Part shown: positions 54,741 to 64,000 of the stretch, one piece after another
How positions within the stretch are numbered: position 1 is the first letter of the stretch
Layout: every line of letters starts with the position of its first letter
Origin: JAJCYL01 sp963664285
Lineage (GTDB): Bacteria; Bacteroidota; Bacteroidia; Cytophagales; Cyclobacteriaceae
DNA length: 64,000 nucleotides
Reading direction: 5' to 3'
NCBI GenBank assembly: GCA_963664285.2
Contig: CAXXNX010000025.1
Span: forward strand, 62,001-126,000
The notes under the pieces: generated by a model
Seen by the model: only the letters and a program-made list of their open reading frames with translations
The model's database searches: none
Told to the model about the DNA's origin: nothing
Position numbers and translations under genes: made by a program

Positions 54741-56196
54741 ATTACTCCGCATCCTAACGATTATAGTAATATTACCTTCCAGCTTTGTAGCACAGGACCA
54801 TCATAAGATGGTACTTGCCGAAGTTGTTGAGTGGGCCCGGCAAAATTCCCTGTCCAGCTCACAGGCAAAAACCCTGAAAAATAGTGGTCACTTGAAGTAC
54901 AAAGGTTTTCGAGCCGGACTTAATCCGCAACTCACACTTAATGGCACTTTACCCGGATTCACGCGGTCTTTTAGTCAGGTGACACAACCCGACGGAACAA
55001 TTGTATCACGCTCCATCTCCAACAATAGTTCTAATCTTGACCTGAATCTATCTCAATCATTAAGCGCCACGGGAGGACGAGTCTTTTTCAATTCATCAAT
55101 TCAAAGGTTTGATGCTTTTAATAATGATTTTACGCAGTATAATACTACTCCAATGAGAATAGGTGTCATACAAACTCTCTTTGGCTTCAACTCTTTCAAA
55201 TGGAATCGTCGTATAGAGCCCATATTTTACCAGGAATCGGATAAGAAATACACTGAGGATCTAGAAATGCTCTCCATTCGGGTGACGGAGCTCTTTTTCG
55301 ATCGGTTAATAGCACAAATCAATATTGAGATTGCGTCCACTAACCTGGCCAACAATGACACCATTTACCAAATTGCTCAGGGAAGGTTCAACTTGGGTAA
55401 CATTGGAGAAAATCAATTACTTCAATTGGAATTGGCAGTAATGAACGCCCAGCTTCAATTGGATCAAGCCAAACTTAATTTTGAAACATCCGGGGTAGTC
55501 CTCAAATCATTTATCGGATTTAATCAAAATATAGATATAGAATTGGAATTGCCCGACGACATACCACTTTTTCAAATAGATGAAAACCTGGCATTGGATG
55601 AAGCTCACAAGAATCGGCAAGACTACACCGCTTTCGACCGTCGAAAACTTGAGGCTGAAAGAGAAGTGGCAAGAGCCAAAGGTGAAAACGGGTTTAGCGC
55701 AGATCTTTTTGCCTCTTTTGGATTAACCAATTCGGCAGAGAACATCCCGGACTCTTATTCCAATCCTCAAGATCAGCAATTTGTCAATCTTGGTTTCTCA
55801 ATCCCAATTTTGGATTGGGGTCAGGCCAAATCAACAGTAAAAAACGCCCAGATACTTAGTGAATTGGAAAATTACCGTATAACAGAGGAAAGGATCAATT
55901 TCGATCAGAATGTACTGACTGGAGTAAGGCAGTTTGAGTTTTTGAAGAATCGTGTTGCGGTTACCCTTAAATCGGATGACATCGCACAAAGAAGGTATGA
56001 AATAGCTAAACAAAGATATCTGATTGGGAAAACCGGCATAACAGATCTCAGTATTGCGACCCAGGAAAAAGATGCTGCAAGACGTAACTATATCAATTCA
56101 CTGAGAAGTTTCTGGATTGCTTATTATGGCATTAGGGCTCTAACACTTTATAACTTTCATAATGGAGTAAGCCTGTACCAGGAACAAACCAACTAA
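54733..56196 (+). CDS. TolC-family outer membrane efflux protein
   Basis: About 487 aa from ATG 54733 with a signal peptide (MNKLLRILTIIVILPSSFVA). The longer frame upstream overlaps the permease and lacks a signal. Two OEP repeats can be seen: ARQNSLSSSQAKTLKNSGHL with NLDLNLSQSLSATGGRVF, and AHKNRQDYTAFDRRKLEAER with QRYLIGKTGITDLSIATQEK. Forms the outer-membrane channel of a tripartite exporter with the two upstream genes. Stop at 56196; the next gene is convergent. Confidence 0.9.
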   Translation: MNKLLRILTIIVILPSSFVAQDHHKMVLAEVVEWARQNSLSSSQAKTLKNSGHLKYKGFRAGLNPQLTLNGTLPGFTRSFSQVTQPDGTIVSRSISNNSSNLDLNLSQSLSATGGRVFFNSSIQRFDAFNNDFTQYNTTPMRIGVIQTLFGFNSFKWNRRIEPIFYQESDKKYTEDLEMLSIRVTELFFDRLIAQINIEIASTNLANNDTIYQIAQGRFNLGNIGENQLLQLELAVMNAQLQLDQAKLNFETSGVVLKSFIGFNQNIDIELELPDDIPLFQIDENLALDEAHKNRQDYTAFDRRKLEAEREVARAKGENGFSADLFASFGLTNSAENIPDSYSNPQDQQFVNLGFSIPILDWGQAKSTVKNAQILSELENYRITEERINFDQNVLTGVRQFEFLKNRVAVTLKSDDIAQRRYEIAKQRYLIGKTGITDLSIATQEKDAARRNYINSLRSFWIAYYGIRALTLYNFHNGVSLYQEQTN

Positions 56197-56232
56197 AATT
56201 ACTTTATTGTCTTTGTGGCCTAACAAAAGGCA

Positions 56233-57684
56233 TCAAAACTCAGCACTCCCCGGTGTTCTGGGGAATGGTATCACGTCCCTGATATTACCCATTCCGGTAA
56301 CGAACTGAACCAGACGTTCAAATCCTAATCCGAACCCACTATGAGGTACAGTTCCGAATTTCCTCGTTTCCAGATACCACCACAGTGTCTCCTCTTCAAT
56401 ACCCATCTCTTTAATTTTAGAATAAAGTTGATCATAACGTTCTTCACGCTGTGAGCCTCCAATGATCTCTCCAATACTCGGAAACAAAACATCCATGGCA
56501 GCCACTGTCTTGCCATCATCGTTTTGGCGCATGTAAAAAGCCTTTATTGATGCCGGATAGTTGTATAAAATTACCGGCTTCTTAAAATGCTTTTCCACCA
56601 GGTACCGCTCGTGCTCAGATTGTAGATCGGTGCCCCACTGATCAATGAGGAACTGAAATTTCTTCTTTTTGTTAGGTTTGGAGTTCCTTAAGATGTCAAT
56701 GGAGTCAGTATAAGTTAATCGCTCAAAATCATTTTCTATTATGAACTGCAGGCTTTCCAATAAAGACATTTCACGTCGTTCTTCCTGCTTTTTGTTTTTC
56801 TCCTCATCCATTAAGCGTTTGTTGAGAAACTCCAGGTCATCCATACAATTTTCAAGTGCGTAATTGACGAGGTACTTTAGTATCTCCTCTGCCAGGTCCA
56901 TATTATCAACGATATCGTAGAAAGCCATTTCCGGCTCCATCATCCAGAACTCAGCCAGGTGGCGACTGGTGTTAGAATTTTCTGCTCTAAAGGTTGGGCC
57001 AAAAGTGTAGATCTCAGTTAGTGCCAAAGCAGTTAACTCACCCTCAAGTTGTCCTGAAACAGTAAGGTTGGTTTGTTTTCCAAAAAAGTCCGTAGAATAA
57101 TCTACCTCCCCGTTATTATCCAATGGTGGCGATTTCGGATCGAGTGTGGTTACACGGAACATTTCACCCGCCCCTTCAGCGTCAGATCCGGTAACAATTG
57201 GGGTATGGATGTAAAAAAATCCCTTGTCATTAAAAAATTTATGAATAGCATAGGACAGGGCATGCCTGATTCTCAAAACCGCCCCAAAAGTGTTAGTTCT
57301 TGGCCTTAAGTGAGCTATTTCCCTGAGAAATTCAAGTGTATGCCTCTTGGGTTGTAATGGAAATTTTTCCGGATCTGCCTTCCCTAGAATTTCGATCTCT
57401 TCCGCATCCAATTCAACGCTTTGACCGGCTCCCTCTGATTCTATCAAATTTCCAATGACTGCAATGCTAGCTCCTGTAGTTATTCCATTAATCAAAGAGC
57501 CGTCAAACTTTCCGGGATCAGCTACTATCTGTAGATTATAAATTGTGGAGCCATCATTCAGATTAATAAAAACAACATTCTTGCCTTGTCTTTTTGTTCG
57601 TACCCATCCTTTAGTATAGATTTTCTCTCCTACCCGAGCTTCGGTCAAGGCTGTCTTTACTTTAGTTCTTTTTAAGTCTGCCAC
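56233..57684 (-). CDS. asnS: Asparaginyl-tRNA synthetase
   Basis: 483 aa from GTG 57684 (VADLKRTKVKTALTEARVGE); an ATG at 57723 gives 13 extra residues of weak character, so I prefer the GTG. An OB-fold anticodon domain (YTKGWVRTKRQGKNVVFINL) leads into a class II catalytic core: motif 2 FRAENSNTSRHLAEFWMMEP and motif 3 GFGLGFERLVQFVTGMGN, plus VIPFPRTPG. Charges tRNA-Asn. Single gene, convergent with tolC. The frame is intact. Confidence 0.95.
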   Translation of the reverse strand: MADLKRTKVKTALTEARVGEKIYTKGWVRTKRQGKNVVFINLNDGSTIYNLQIVADPGKFDGSLINGITTGASIAVIGNLIESEGAGQSVELDAEEIEILGKADPEKFPLQPKRHTLEFLREIAHLRPRTNTFGAVLRIRHALSYAIHKFFNDKGFFYIHTPIVTGSDAEGAGEMFRVTTLDPKSPPLDNNGEVDYSTDFFGKQTNLTVSGQLEGELTALALTEIYTFGPTFRAENSNTSRHLAEFWMMEPEMAFYDIVDNMDLAEEILKYLVNYALENCMDDLEFLNKRLMDEEKNKKQEERREMSLLESLQFIIENDFERLTYTDSIDILRNSKPNKKKKFQFLIDQWGTDLQSEHERYLVEKHFKKPVILYNYPASIKAFYMRQNDDGKTVAAMDVLFPSIGEIIGGSQREERYDQLYSKIKEMGIEEETLWWYLETRKFGTVPHSGFGLGFERLVQFVTGMGNIRDVIPFPRTPGSAEF

Positions 57685-57776
57685 AATATAATTTACTTCT
57701 GAAAACGCCCGCAAAAAAACCATTTTTGATGCGGGAATCCAAGTTTAGTAGCGTCTCAATCGATTTCGGTACAAAA

Positions 57777-57809
57777 TTTGCTATGTTATTGGCTTTTGTC
57801 CTAAATTTG
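57777..57809 (+). promoter_or_regulatory. Bacteroidetes-type promoter for rpoN
   Basis: TTTG (57777-57780), 21 bp, then TAAATTTG (57802-57809), both fitting the Bacteroidetes -33/-7 consensus. Predicted transcript start near 57816. Confidence 0.5.
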
Positions 57810-57854
57810 AAATGTTGAAGAGGTCAAAAAAACTGCTATAAACCACCAACAAAA

Positions 57855-59291
57855 TTGCAAAAGTTAGGACTTATTCAAACCCTAAGTCAAAAACTGTCTC
57901 CCCAGCAGATTCAGTTTATTAAACTTTTGCAGGTGCCCACCGCTGAACTTGAAACGCGGATAGAGGAGGAATTAGAAATAAATCCTGCCCTGGAAGAAGG
58001 AAAAGACGATTCCCAGGAAAAGGAAGAATATGATGAACCGGAGGAGTTCGAATCCGCGGATGACGATCTCAACATTGACGATTACCTACAGGATGATTAC
58101 AGCGGTTATAAAATGCAGGGAGATGGCCCGAATCCTGATGACGACGGCAAGGAAATGCCCGTGGCCATTTCTGATACGCTCAACGAGCAACTTGAAGTGC
58201 AGTTCGGATATCTAAATTTAAGCGAACGTGAAGAAATTATAGGCAAACAGCTAATCGGGAGTATTGAAAGTGACGGATACATCCGACGGGAATTAGAAGC
58301 CATAATCAATGACCTTGCTTTCGCTCAAAATCTTGAAACTGACCTGGATGAGGTTGAAAGCGTCTTGATGAAAATACAAACTTTCGATCCGCCTGGCATT
58401 GCCGCAAGAAACCTTCAGGAATGTCTTCAACTACAACTTGAGCGTAAACTGGAGGATGGCGAAGATATTGAAGTTGCGATTAGAATTATATCGGATTGCT
58501 TCGATGAGTTTACAAAAAAGCATTTCGATAAGATTACAAAGAGATTGGGGATTGAAGATGAAGACATTTTAAAAGAAGCAGTTGATGACATCGCTAGACT
58601 TAATCCCAAACCAGGGGGTACAACCGGACTAGTTAAAACTCAATACCTCATTCCTGATTTTATATTGGTCAACAACAACAATAAATTTGAACTTTCACTT
58701 AACTCCAGAAATGCTCCACAATTGAAAGTAAGCCGTTCCTATGGTGATATGTTAGATGCTTATGGAAAGAGTGACAAGAAAGATAAAAAGTTGAAGGAGA
58801 CAGTGACTTTTGTTAAACAAAAACTGGATGCGGCAAAATGGTTTATCGATGCGATCCGGCAGCGTCAAAATACCCTGTTGAATACAATGAATGCTATCCT
58901 GAAATATCAATACCATTTCTTTTTTGAAGGAGATGAGAGTAAGCTCAAACCGATGATCCTTAAAGATATTGCAGAGCGGATCAATATGGACATCTCAACC
59001 GTCTCGCGAGTGGCCAATAGTAAATCTATCCAAACTGATTTCGGAATTTTCCCATTGAAGTATTTCTTTTCAGAGGGTATTTCAACTGATTCCGGCGAAG
59101 ATGTAAGCAGCAGAGAAGTGAAGTACGTTCTGAAAGAATTAATTGATAATGAGGATAAGAAAAACCCGCTCTCTGATGATAAAATTGAGAAGCACCTAAA
59201 GGATAAGGGGTACAATATTGCGAGGAGAACTGTAGCTAAGTACAGGGAACAGCTCAATATCCCGGTAGCTCGTCTTAGGAAGGAATTGTAG
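57855..59291 (+). CDS. rpoN: RNA polymerase sigma-54 factor
   Basis: 478 aa from TTG 57855; no in-frame ATG nearby. Region I (LSPQQIQFIKLLQVPTAELE), a very acidic region II (about residues 40-95), core-binding region, HTH (LKDIAERINMDISTVSRVAN) and the RpoN box ARRTVAKYREQLNIPVARLR. Sigma-54 requires AAA+ enhancer-binding activators. The downstream membrane gene starts within 10 nt and may be co-transcribed. Confidence 0.96.
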   Translation: MQKLGLIQTLSQKLSPQQIQFIKLLQVPTAELETRIEEELEINPALEEGKDDSQEKEEYDEPEEFESADDDLNIDDYLQDDYSGYKMQGDGPNPDDDGKEMPVAISDTLNEQLEVQFGYLNLSEREEIIGKQLIGSIESDGYIRRELEAIINDLAFAQNLETDLDEVESVLMKIQTFDPPGIAARNLQECLQLQLERKLEDGEDIEVAIRIISDCFDEFTKKHFDKITKRLGIEDEDILKEAVDDIARLNPKPGGTTGLVKTQYLIPDFILVNNNNKFELSLNSRNAPQLKVSRSYGDMLDAYGKSDKKDKKLKETVTFVKQKLDAAKWFIDAIRQRQNTLLNTMNAILKYQYHFFFEGDESKLKPMILKDIAERINMDISTVSRVANSKSIQTDFGIFPLKYFFSEGISTDSGEDVSSREVKYVLKELIDNEDKKNPLSDDKIEKHLKDKGYNIARRTVAKYREQLNIPVARLRKEL

Positions 59292-59300
59292 TTGGATTTA

Positions 59301-59906
59301 ATGAAAGCCATTTCCCTATTGATCAACCCCATGCTGATGCCAACGGTAATGTTTGCGGTCATTTTTTATTTTGCTCCGGAAGCTGCCAAACCCCTAAATA
59401 TGGAGCAGGCACCTTTTCTTTTGCTATCAGTGGCGCTTACAACTTTTTTGATACCAATTATTAGCTTAGGCACATTAAAGTTCACTGCCACAATCAGCAA
59501 TTTTTGGTTGAATAATCGTAAAGAACGTATCCTTCCGTTCTTTTTTATGACTGTGTTTTATGGCCTGACTGCTTATATGTTCATTACAAAAATTAAGGTT
59601 AATGGCTTTTTGACTGTCATTTTAATTACGATGACAGTGATGGTTTTAGTGGTTACACTGATTACCATTTACTGGAAGATCAGTGTGCACAGCACTGCAC
59701 TTAGCGGCCTGGTCGGATTTATTTTAGGATTAATGGTTAAAGTCCCTTCAACGGAGTTGTTATATCCCCTTGTTACCAGTATTCTGTTAACCGGAGCTGT
59801 GATGTCAGCAAGATTGGCATTAAATGCACACACCCCTGTACAAATACTAGGCGGATCAATAGTGGGATTAATCATGGGAGTAGGATCTATTGTGCTCTTT
59901 ACCTAA
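59301..59906 (+). CDS. Multi-pass membrane protein, PAP2-like
   Basis: 201 aa from ATG 59301; the TTG at 59292 is possible. Five or six hydrophobic helices. The stretch KISVHSTALSGLVG and SARLALNAHTPVQILGGSIV looks like the two phosphate-binding motifs of PAP2 (SxHxxxx and HxxxD-like, here weak), so a phosphatase-related or degraded PAP2 fold is possible. It starts 10 nt after rpoN. Function open. Confidence 0.6.
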   Translation: MKAISLLINPMLMPTVMFAVIFYFAPEAAKPLNMEQAPFLLLSVALTTFLIPIISLGTLKFTATISNFWLNNRKERILPFFFMTVFYGLTAYMFITKIKVNGFLTVILITMTVMVLVVTLITIYWKISVHSTALSGLVGFILGLMVKVPSTELLYPLVTSILLTGAVMSARLALNAHTPVQILGGSIVGLIMGVGSIVLFT

Positions 59907-59936
59907 TCCATAAGTGATTGCCAAATCCCTCGCGGA

Positions 59937-60380
59937 TCATTTGAGAAACATTTCTTTGAGGTGGTTCCAAAGCTTTCTTTTAAATGTTTCGTCATTTTTG
60001 AGCTTCATAATATCATCAGAAATGACCAATCTTATTCCATCGCTTTCATGAATTACATATTTTGCCTTATCCGAAAAATCACCAAAAATGAGGTAATTCT
60101 TATGACCGGATTGAAGGTCTAAATGATCCACATAATCTGGTGTTGGAATTTTAATTGCGGTCAATATTTTTTGAAGTGTCTCGTCATGGCAATGCTCCAT
60201 GTTTTTAAGGACAACACAAGTCTCAGCGGTGATTGATTTTAGTTTCTCCGGCTCATGATAAGCTGTTTTCGCCTCCTCAACAGAGGAGTGATCTAATTGT
60301 TTTTCTTTTGCTTGTTCAGCCTCAATAACATAGATGTTTTCGGTAATAAAATATTTAAGAAATGCTTCTTCGGAACCCAT
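59937..60380 (-). CDS. Hypothetical protein, nucleotide-enzyme-like fold possible
   Basis: 147 aa, intact, no signal peptide, no membrane segment. It reads as a compact soluble domain: TAETCVVLKNMEHCHDETLQ, IKIPTPDYVDHLDLQSGHKN, YLIFGDFSDKAKYVIHES. I do not recognise the family. It lies between the PAP2-like gene and an M28 peptidase, transcribed toward the former. The start at 60380 (MGSEEAFLKYFITENIYVIE) is the only clear one. Confidence 0.6.
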   Translation of the reverse strand: MGSEEAFLKYFITENIYVIEAEQAKEKQLDHSSVEEAKTAYHEPEKLKSITAETCVVLKNMEHCHDETLQKILTAIKIPTPDYVDHLDLQSGHKNYLIFGDFSDKAKYVIHESDGIRLVISDDIMKLKNDETFKRKLWNHLKEMFLK

Positions 60381-60455
60381 TTATTTTAAATTTTGATCAA
60401 GCAAAATATTAAAGTCTGTGTTCTTTTTATATCTTTTGCAATCAATCTCATAATA

Positions 60456-61829
60456 ATGAAGCGAATTCTCATCACAATAACCATTAGTCTCCTTAGCATT
60501 TGTAGCATTCTAGCTCAAAATGATGCTGAAATGATCCGAAAAATTTATGATGAAATCCTCGAAAACGGAGAGGCCTATGAACAACTTCGTTTTCTTACCA
60601 AAAATATTGGACCGAGACTAACCGGATCGCCCCAAGCAGCTGCGGCAGTTGACTGGACAAAAGAAAAAATGGAAGCCCTGGGATTTGACAATGTATTTCT
60701 GCAGGAGGTAGTTGTTCCCCATTGGGTAAGAGGGGAGAAGGAAATTGCCAGAATTCTCAATTCCGAAAAATTGGGAACAGTGGATGTCGATGTTACTGCA
60801 TTGGGAAATTCAATTGGAACAGGACCCGAAGGTGTCCTGGCCAACGTAGTAGAAGTGCAGGAGTTCCTTGAATTGTTGAAATTAGGGGAAGAGGGTGTTA
60901 AGGGCAAAATTGTCTTCTTCAACAGAAGAATGGACCCCAAATCCATCAACACCTTTACAGCCTACGGCTTGGCGGGTGATCAGCGCCGGGCGGGGCCATC
61001 TGAAGCCGCCAAATTTGGAGCGCTTGCAGTCCTGGTAAGATCATTGACTCAAGTGATTGATGACTATCCGCACACTGGCGCAACCAGATATTTCAATGAT
61101 AGTACTCAAATCCCGGCTGCAGCTATTAGTACGATAGATGCTGAGTTTCTTAGCAACCTTTTGAAAGAGGAGCCTGACTTAAAGTTCTATCTGCGCACCA
61201 ATGCTGTAATGAATAAAGACAAGGTTTCATACAATGTGATTGGAGAGCTAACGGGAAGCGAAAATCCGAATGAATACATCGCAGTAGGAGGTCATTTAGA
61301 TTCGTGGGATTTAGGGGAAGGAGCACATGATGACGGTGCAGGTTGTGTTCAATCTATTGAAGTTTTGAGGGCCCTAAAAGCAATTGGATACAGGCCAAAA
61401 AGGACTCTGCGGGCTGTAATGTTCATGAATGAGGAGAACGGCCTGAGAGGAGGGAGAAAATATGCCGAGATGGTGGAGATAAACAAAGAAAAACATATCG
61501 CCGCCATGGAGTCTGACCGCGGAGGTTTCACTCCAAGAGGTTTCACACTGGATATGGATGAACGTAAACTCAAGCATATACAGGGATGGAAAGAATTATT
61601 TGAACCTTACCAGGTTTATGTCTTCGAACCCGGTGGAGGGGGTGCTGATATTGGGCCCTTAAAGAGCCAGAATGTGCCCCTCATTGGTTTTAAACCGGAC
61701 GATCAACGGTATTTCAAATATCATCACACCTCAATTGATACCTTTGATAAAGTTGATGAGAGAGAGCTGCACATGGGTGCCGCTACTATGGCTGCTTTGG
61801 TTTATTTAATTGATAAGTATGGGTTGTAG
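60456..61829 (+). CDS. M28 family carboxypeptidase Q-like peptidase
   Basis: About 457 aa from ATG 60456, which gives a signal peptide (MKRILITITISLLSICSILA). Zinc-ligand pattern: GGHLDSWDLGEGAHDDGAGC (His, bridging Asp), FMNEENGLRGG (Glu pair), ESDRGGF (Asp) and a late His (KYHHTSIDTFDK). This matches M28B carboxypeptidase Q-like exopeptidases acting outside the cytoplasm. A TATCTTTTG box (60430-60438) is a weak -7 candidate. Second M28 gene of the window. Confidence 0.9.
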   Translation: MKRILITITISLLSICSILAQNDAEMIRKIYDEILENGEAYEQLRFLTKNIGPRLTGSPQAAAAVDWTKEKMEALGFDNVFLQEVVVPHWVRGEKEIARILNSEKLGTVDVDVTALGNSIGTGPEGVLANVVEVQEFLELLKLGEEGVKGKIVFFNRRMDPKSINTFTAYGLAGDQRRAGPSEAAKFGALAVLVRSLTQVIDDYPHTGATRYFNDSTQIPAAAISTIDAEFLSNLLKEEPDLKFYLRTNAVMNKDKVSYNVIGELTGSENPNEYIAVGGHLDSWDLGEGAHDDGAGCVQSIEVLRALKAIGYRPKRTLRAVMFMNEENGLRGGRKYAEMVEINKEKHIAAMESDRGGFTPRGFTLDMDERKLKHIQGWKELFEPYQVYVFEPGGGGADIGPLKSQNVPLIGFKPDDQRYFKYHHTSIDTFDKVDERELHMGAATMAALVYLIDKYGL

Positions 61830-61980
61830 TAAACGACAATGACAAGGAACCACTTGACACTTTGAACTCAAGATTAGATATCAAAGCATATTACAAATCA
61901 ATATATAACGAACAAAGAATTGCTATCAGTAAATTGGGTGCGTTTATAGCGGTAGAGTACAATAGAATGCTGGCTGAAAA

Positions 61981-63711
61981 TTAATTCAACCACCCCTGCA
62001 CTTCCTCCTGAGTTGGATTCTTCACCTCATTTAACTTCATTTTTTTTCGCATGCCACATACGTCGTTAAACAATTTTGCTTCTTTTTGTCTTTTCAAGGC
62101 TTCAATAGTAGTTATGCCCAACTTTTGAAGAATTGGCACCAATTCAGATCTTACACCCTGTTCCTCGAAATCAGCCGCTGTTGCCTCCAGAACCCTGATC
62201 TCAGGTTTCATCTGGGGGAAGAATATTACATCCTGAATAGACGACGAATTAGTCATGATCATGCTGAGCCTGTCTATACCAATACCTAATCCCGCTGTTG
62301 GTGGCATACCATATTCCAGGGCCCTCAAAAAGTCCTCGTCGACCAACATTGCTTCATCGTCACCTCTAATGCCCAATTTCACTTGTTCATCAAATCTTTC
62401 TCTCTGGTCAATAGGATCATTTAATTCTGAGAAGGCATTTGAAATCTCTTTCCCGTTACAAATTGCTTCAAATCGTTCCGCCAGTCCTTCCTTAGATCGA
62501 TGCTTTTTGGCCAAGGGCGACATCTCAATGGGATAATCAGTAATATAGGTTGGCTGGATCAGATTGGGCTCTACCTTTTCTCCAAATATCTCATCAATGA
62601 TTTTGCCTTTACCCATTGAATCATCAAGAGGGACCTTGAGCATTTTAGAAGCCTCTCTTAATTCCTTTTCACTCATTTCCGAAATGTCAGTACCGGTGTA
62701 CTCGAGGATTGCTTCGAACATGGTGAAACGCTTCCATGGTCTCTGAAAATTAATAGTGTTATCCCCGCATTTAACTTCGGTGGTTCCATGTAAGTCAATG
62801 GCCACTTTTTCTATCATCTCTTCCACTAAATCCATCATCCATTGATAGTCTTTGTAAGCCACATAAAGCTCTACTTGTGTAAACTCCGGGTTATGGAACC
62901 TGGACATCCCTTCGTTTCTAAAATCCTTAGAGAATTCATACACACCATCAAAACCTCCAACAATCAACCTTTTCAAGTACAGTTCATTAGCAATCCTCAG
63001 ATACAATGTCATATCCAGTGTGTTGTGATGCGTTTTGAAAGGCTTGGCCGCAGCGCCACCATACAAAGGTTGAAGTATTGGTGTTTCTACTTCTAGATAA
63101 CCTTTATTATTCAGGAATTCTCTCATCGAATTGACAAGATTGGTTCGCTTGATGAAAGTATCCCGAACTCCAGGGTTCACAACGAGATCAACATATCGCT
63201 GGCGATACCGTAGTTCCGGGTCTTCAAATGCGTCCCACACTTTTTTCTCTCCGGACTCATCCTTGGCTGACTTCACGATTGGTAGGGGTCTCAGAGATTT
63301 CGCAAGTAATTTAAAATCAGTGACATGAATTGATATTTTACCGGTTTGAGTAGTAAAGACATATCCATTAACTCCGATAATATCTCCAATGTCAAGCAAT
63401 TTCTTGAAGACTGTATTGTACAGCGTTTTGTCCTCATCAGGGCACAAATCATCTCTCCGAAAATAGAGTTGTATCCTTCCCGTTGAATCCTGGATCTCCG
63501 CAAAAGACGCCGAACCCATGATCCTTCTACTCATAATTCGACCCGCAATGGAGACACTTTTATAATCGGTCTTACGCTTCTCATAATTTTCAAGGATATC
63601 AGCCGCAGTCACATTTACCACAAAAGATTCAGGAGGGTAAGGATTGATACCAAGAGTGGCCAATTCCTTTAGCTCTTCACGCCTCCTAATTTCCTGATCA
63701 CTTAATGCCAT
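61981..63711 (-). CDS. lysS: Lysyl-tRNA synthetase (class II)
   Basis: 576 aa from ATG 63711. N-terminal OB fold (YKSVSIAGRIMSRRIMGSAS), class II core with motif 2 FRNEGMSRFHNPEFTQVELY and motif 3 GLGIGIDRLSMIMTNSSSIQ. After the core there is a 60-70 aa helical tail (LVPILQKLGITTIEALKRQK...EVQGWLN), as in other Bacteroidota LysRS. Charges tRNA-Lys. A TAGCTTTG box upstream on the minus strand (63742-63749) is a good -7 candidate. Frame intact. Confidence 0.97.
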   Translation of the reverse strand: MALSDQEIRRREELKELATLGINPYPPESFVVNVTAADILENYEKRKTDYKSVSIAGRIMSRRIMGSASFAEIQDSTGRIQLYFRRDDLCPDEDKTLYNTVFKKLLDIGDIIGVNGYVFTTQTGKISIHVTDFKLLAKSLRPLPIVKSAKDESGEKKVWDAFEDPELRYRQRYVDLVVNPGVRDTFIKRTNLVNSMREFLNNKGYLEVETPILQPLYGGAAAKPFKTHHNTLDMTLYLRIANELYLKRLIVGGFDGVYEFSKDFRNEGMSRFHNPEFTQVELYVAYKDYQWMMDLVEEMIEKVAIDLHGTTEVKCGDNTINFQRPWKRFTMFEAILEYTGTDISEMSEKELREASKMLKVPLDDSMGKGKIIDEIFGEKVEPNLIQPTYITDYPIEMSPLAKKHRSKEGLAERFEAICNGKEISNAFSELNDPIDQRERFDEQVKLGIRGDDEAMLVDEDFLRALEYGMPPTAGLGIGIDRLSMIMTNSSSIQDVIFFPQMKPEIRVLEATAADFEEQGVRSELVPILQKLGITTIEALKRQKEAKLFNDVCGMRKKMKLNEVKNPTQEEVQGWLN

Positions 63712-63741
63712 GGCACTCAGCAGTTACTTTTTTTGAAGCTG

Positions 63742-63749
63742 CAAAGCTA
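63742..63749 (-). promoter_or_regulatory. Bacteroidetes-type -7 box for lysS
   Basis: CAAAGCTA on the plus strand reads TAGCTTTG on the minus strand, a full fit to TAnnTTTG, 30 nt upstream of the lysS ATG. No TTG at -33 spacing was found. Confidence 0.4.
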
Positions 63750-63932
63750 ATAATTACTGTCATAGTTAATCACTTATTAATCCGACCAATAAGTCTTTTG
63801 AATCTCATTCATAATTTGCCATTATTTCGGAAAGAAAGTACATTTAAGTTCCATCCGAACCAACGAACTCACCAGTTGTTGAAAGTTGATTGAAATTTTG
63901 ATCACTCGAGAGATTTAAATTAAATTCCAATT

Positions 63933-64000
63933 ATGAAAAATATCCAAAGTATTCTCTGCTTAGTTCTATTCTCAGGATGTTTCCTTGTGACGTCAAATGC
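63933..64000 (+). CDS. Exported or lipoprotein gene, start only (runs off right edge)
   Basis: ATG at 63933 gives MKNIQSILCLVLFSGCFLVT and then SNA, a typical signal peptide. FSGC could be a lipobox Cys, or cleavage could follow SNA. Only 22 codons are visible, so no function can be assigned. The 63712-63932 gap holds the lysS promoter and no other gene. Confidence 0.6.
   Translation, partial: MKNIQSILCLVLFSGCFLVTSN

Overview
The window looks like part of a low-GC chromosome from Bacteroidota, most likely the Cytophagales (inference). Supporting signs are promoters that fit the Bacteroidetes TAnnTTTG -7 box, a CarboxypepD_reg/DUF5686 outer-membrane family gene, a Bacteroidota-type helical-repeat protein (49429-50910), several TTG/GTG starts, and the sequences of MazG, PurD, MoaA, RsmI, AsnS, RpoN and LysS. 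No tRNA, rRNA, CRISPR array or prophage was recognised.

Layout. (1) 1-4.6 kb: the edge of a DUF772 transposase, then a lytic transglycosylase, an M28 peptidase and mazG. (2) 4.6-15.9 kb: an IS5-type element splitting a small monooxygenase gene; a decayed ECF sigma operon; a frameshifted indolepyruvate-oxidoreductase-like gene; intact purD; a ceramide-desaturase-like gene; and a sulfur module (TauE exporter, TsdA-like thiosulfate dehydrogenase, two DsrE-like exported proteins). (3) 15.9-24.7 kb: IS30 with IS1595 nested at its end, then moaA, a peroxidase-like gene and a PLP enzyme, a second IS1595, and an ISNCY-like element. (4) 24.7-38 kb: an accessory island holding a decayed operon (DRE-TIM metallolyase, Fe(II)/2OG oxygenase, methyltransferase, helical protein), a membrane protein cut by two IS elements, a stand-alone HEAGH protease, and a membrane protein cut by a 164-bp MITE. 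An intergenic palindromic repeat family sits between these genes. (5) 38-47.4 kb: a GAF gene cut by IS1380, a CrtC/AttH-like lipoprotein, and a DUF5686 gene cut by IS1595. (6) 47.5-64 kb: an essentially intact backbone with SDR, VOC, rsmI-PCD, an MFP/permease/TolC exporter, asnS, rpoN, an M28 peptidase and lysS.

Mobile DNA from at least six IS families covers about 12-13 kb. Target-site duplications can be read directly: TTAA for IS1380, 3 bp for IS30, 8 bp for IS1595 and 4 bp for the MITE. They let several interrupted genes be rejoined in frame. About a dozen frameshifts or in-frame stops occur, all in accessory or IS genes. The long housekeeping genes are intact, which argues for real gene decay and IS expansion more than random sequencing error, although raw reads would be needed to settle it.

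The least familiar content lies in 24.7-36.7 kb: the four-gene oxygenase/metallolyase/methyltransferase operon, the palindromic repeat family, and the MITE with its probable parent IS. A 125-bp module shared by two unrelated IS families (16.3, 31.6 and 40.7 kb) is also unusual.
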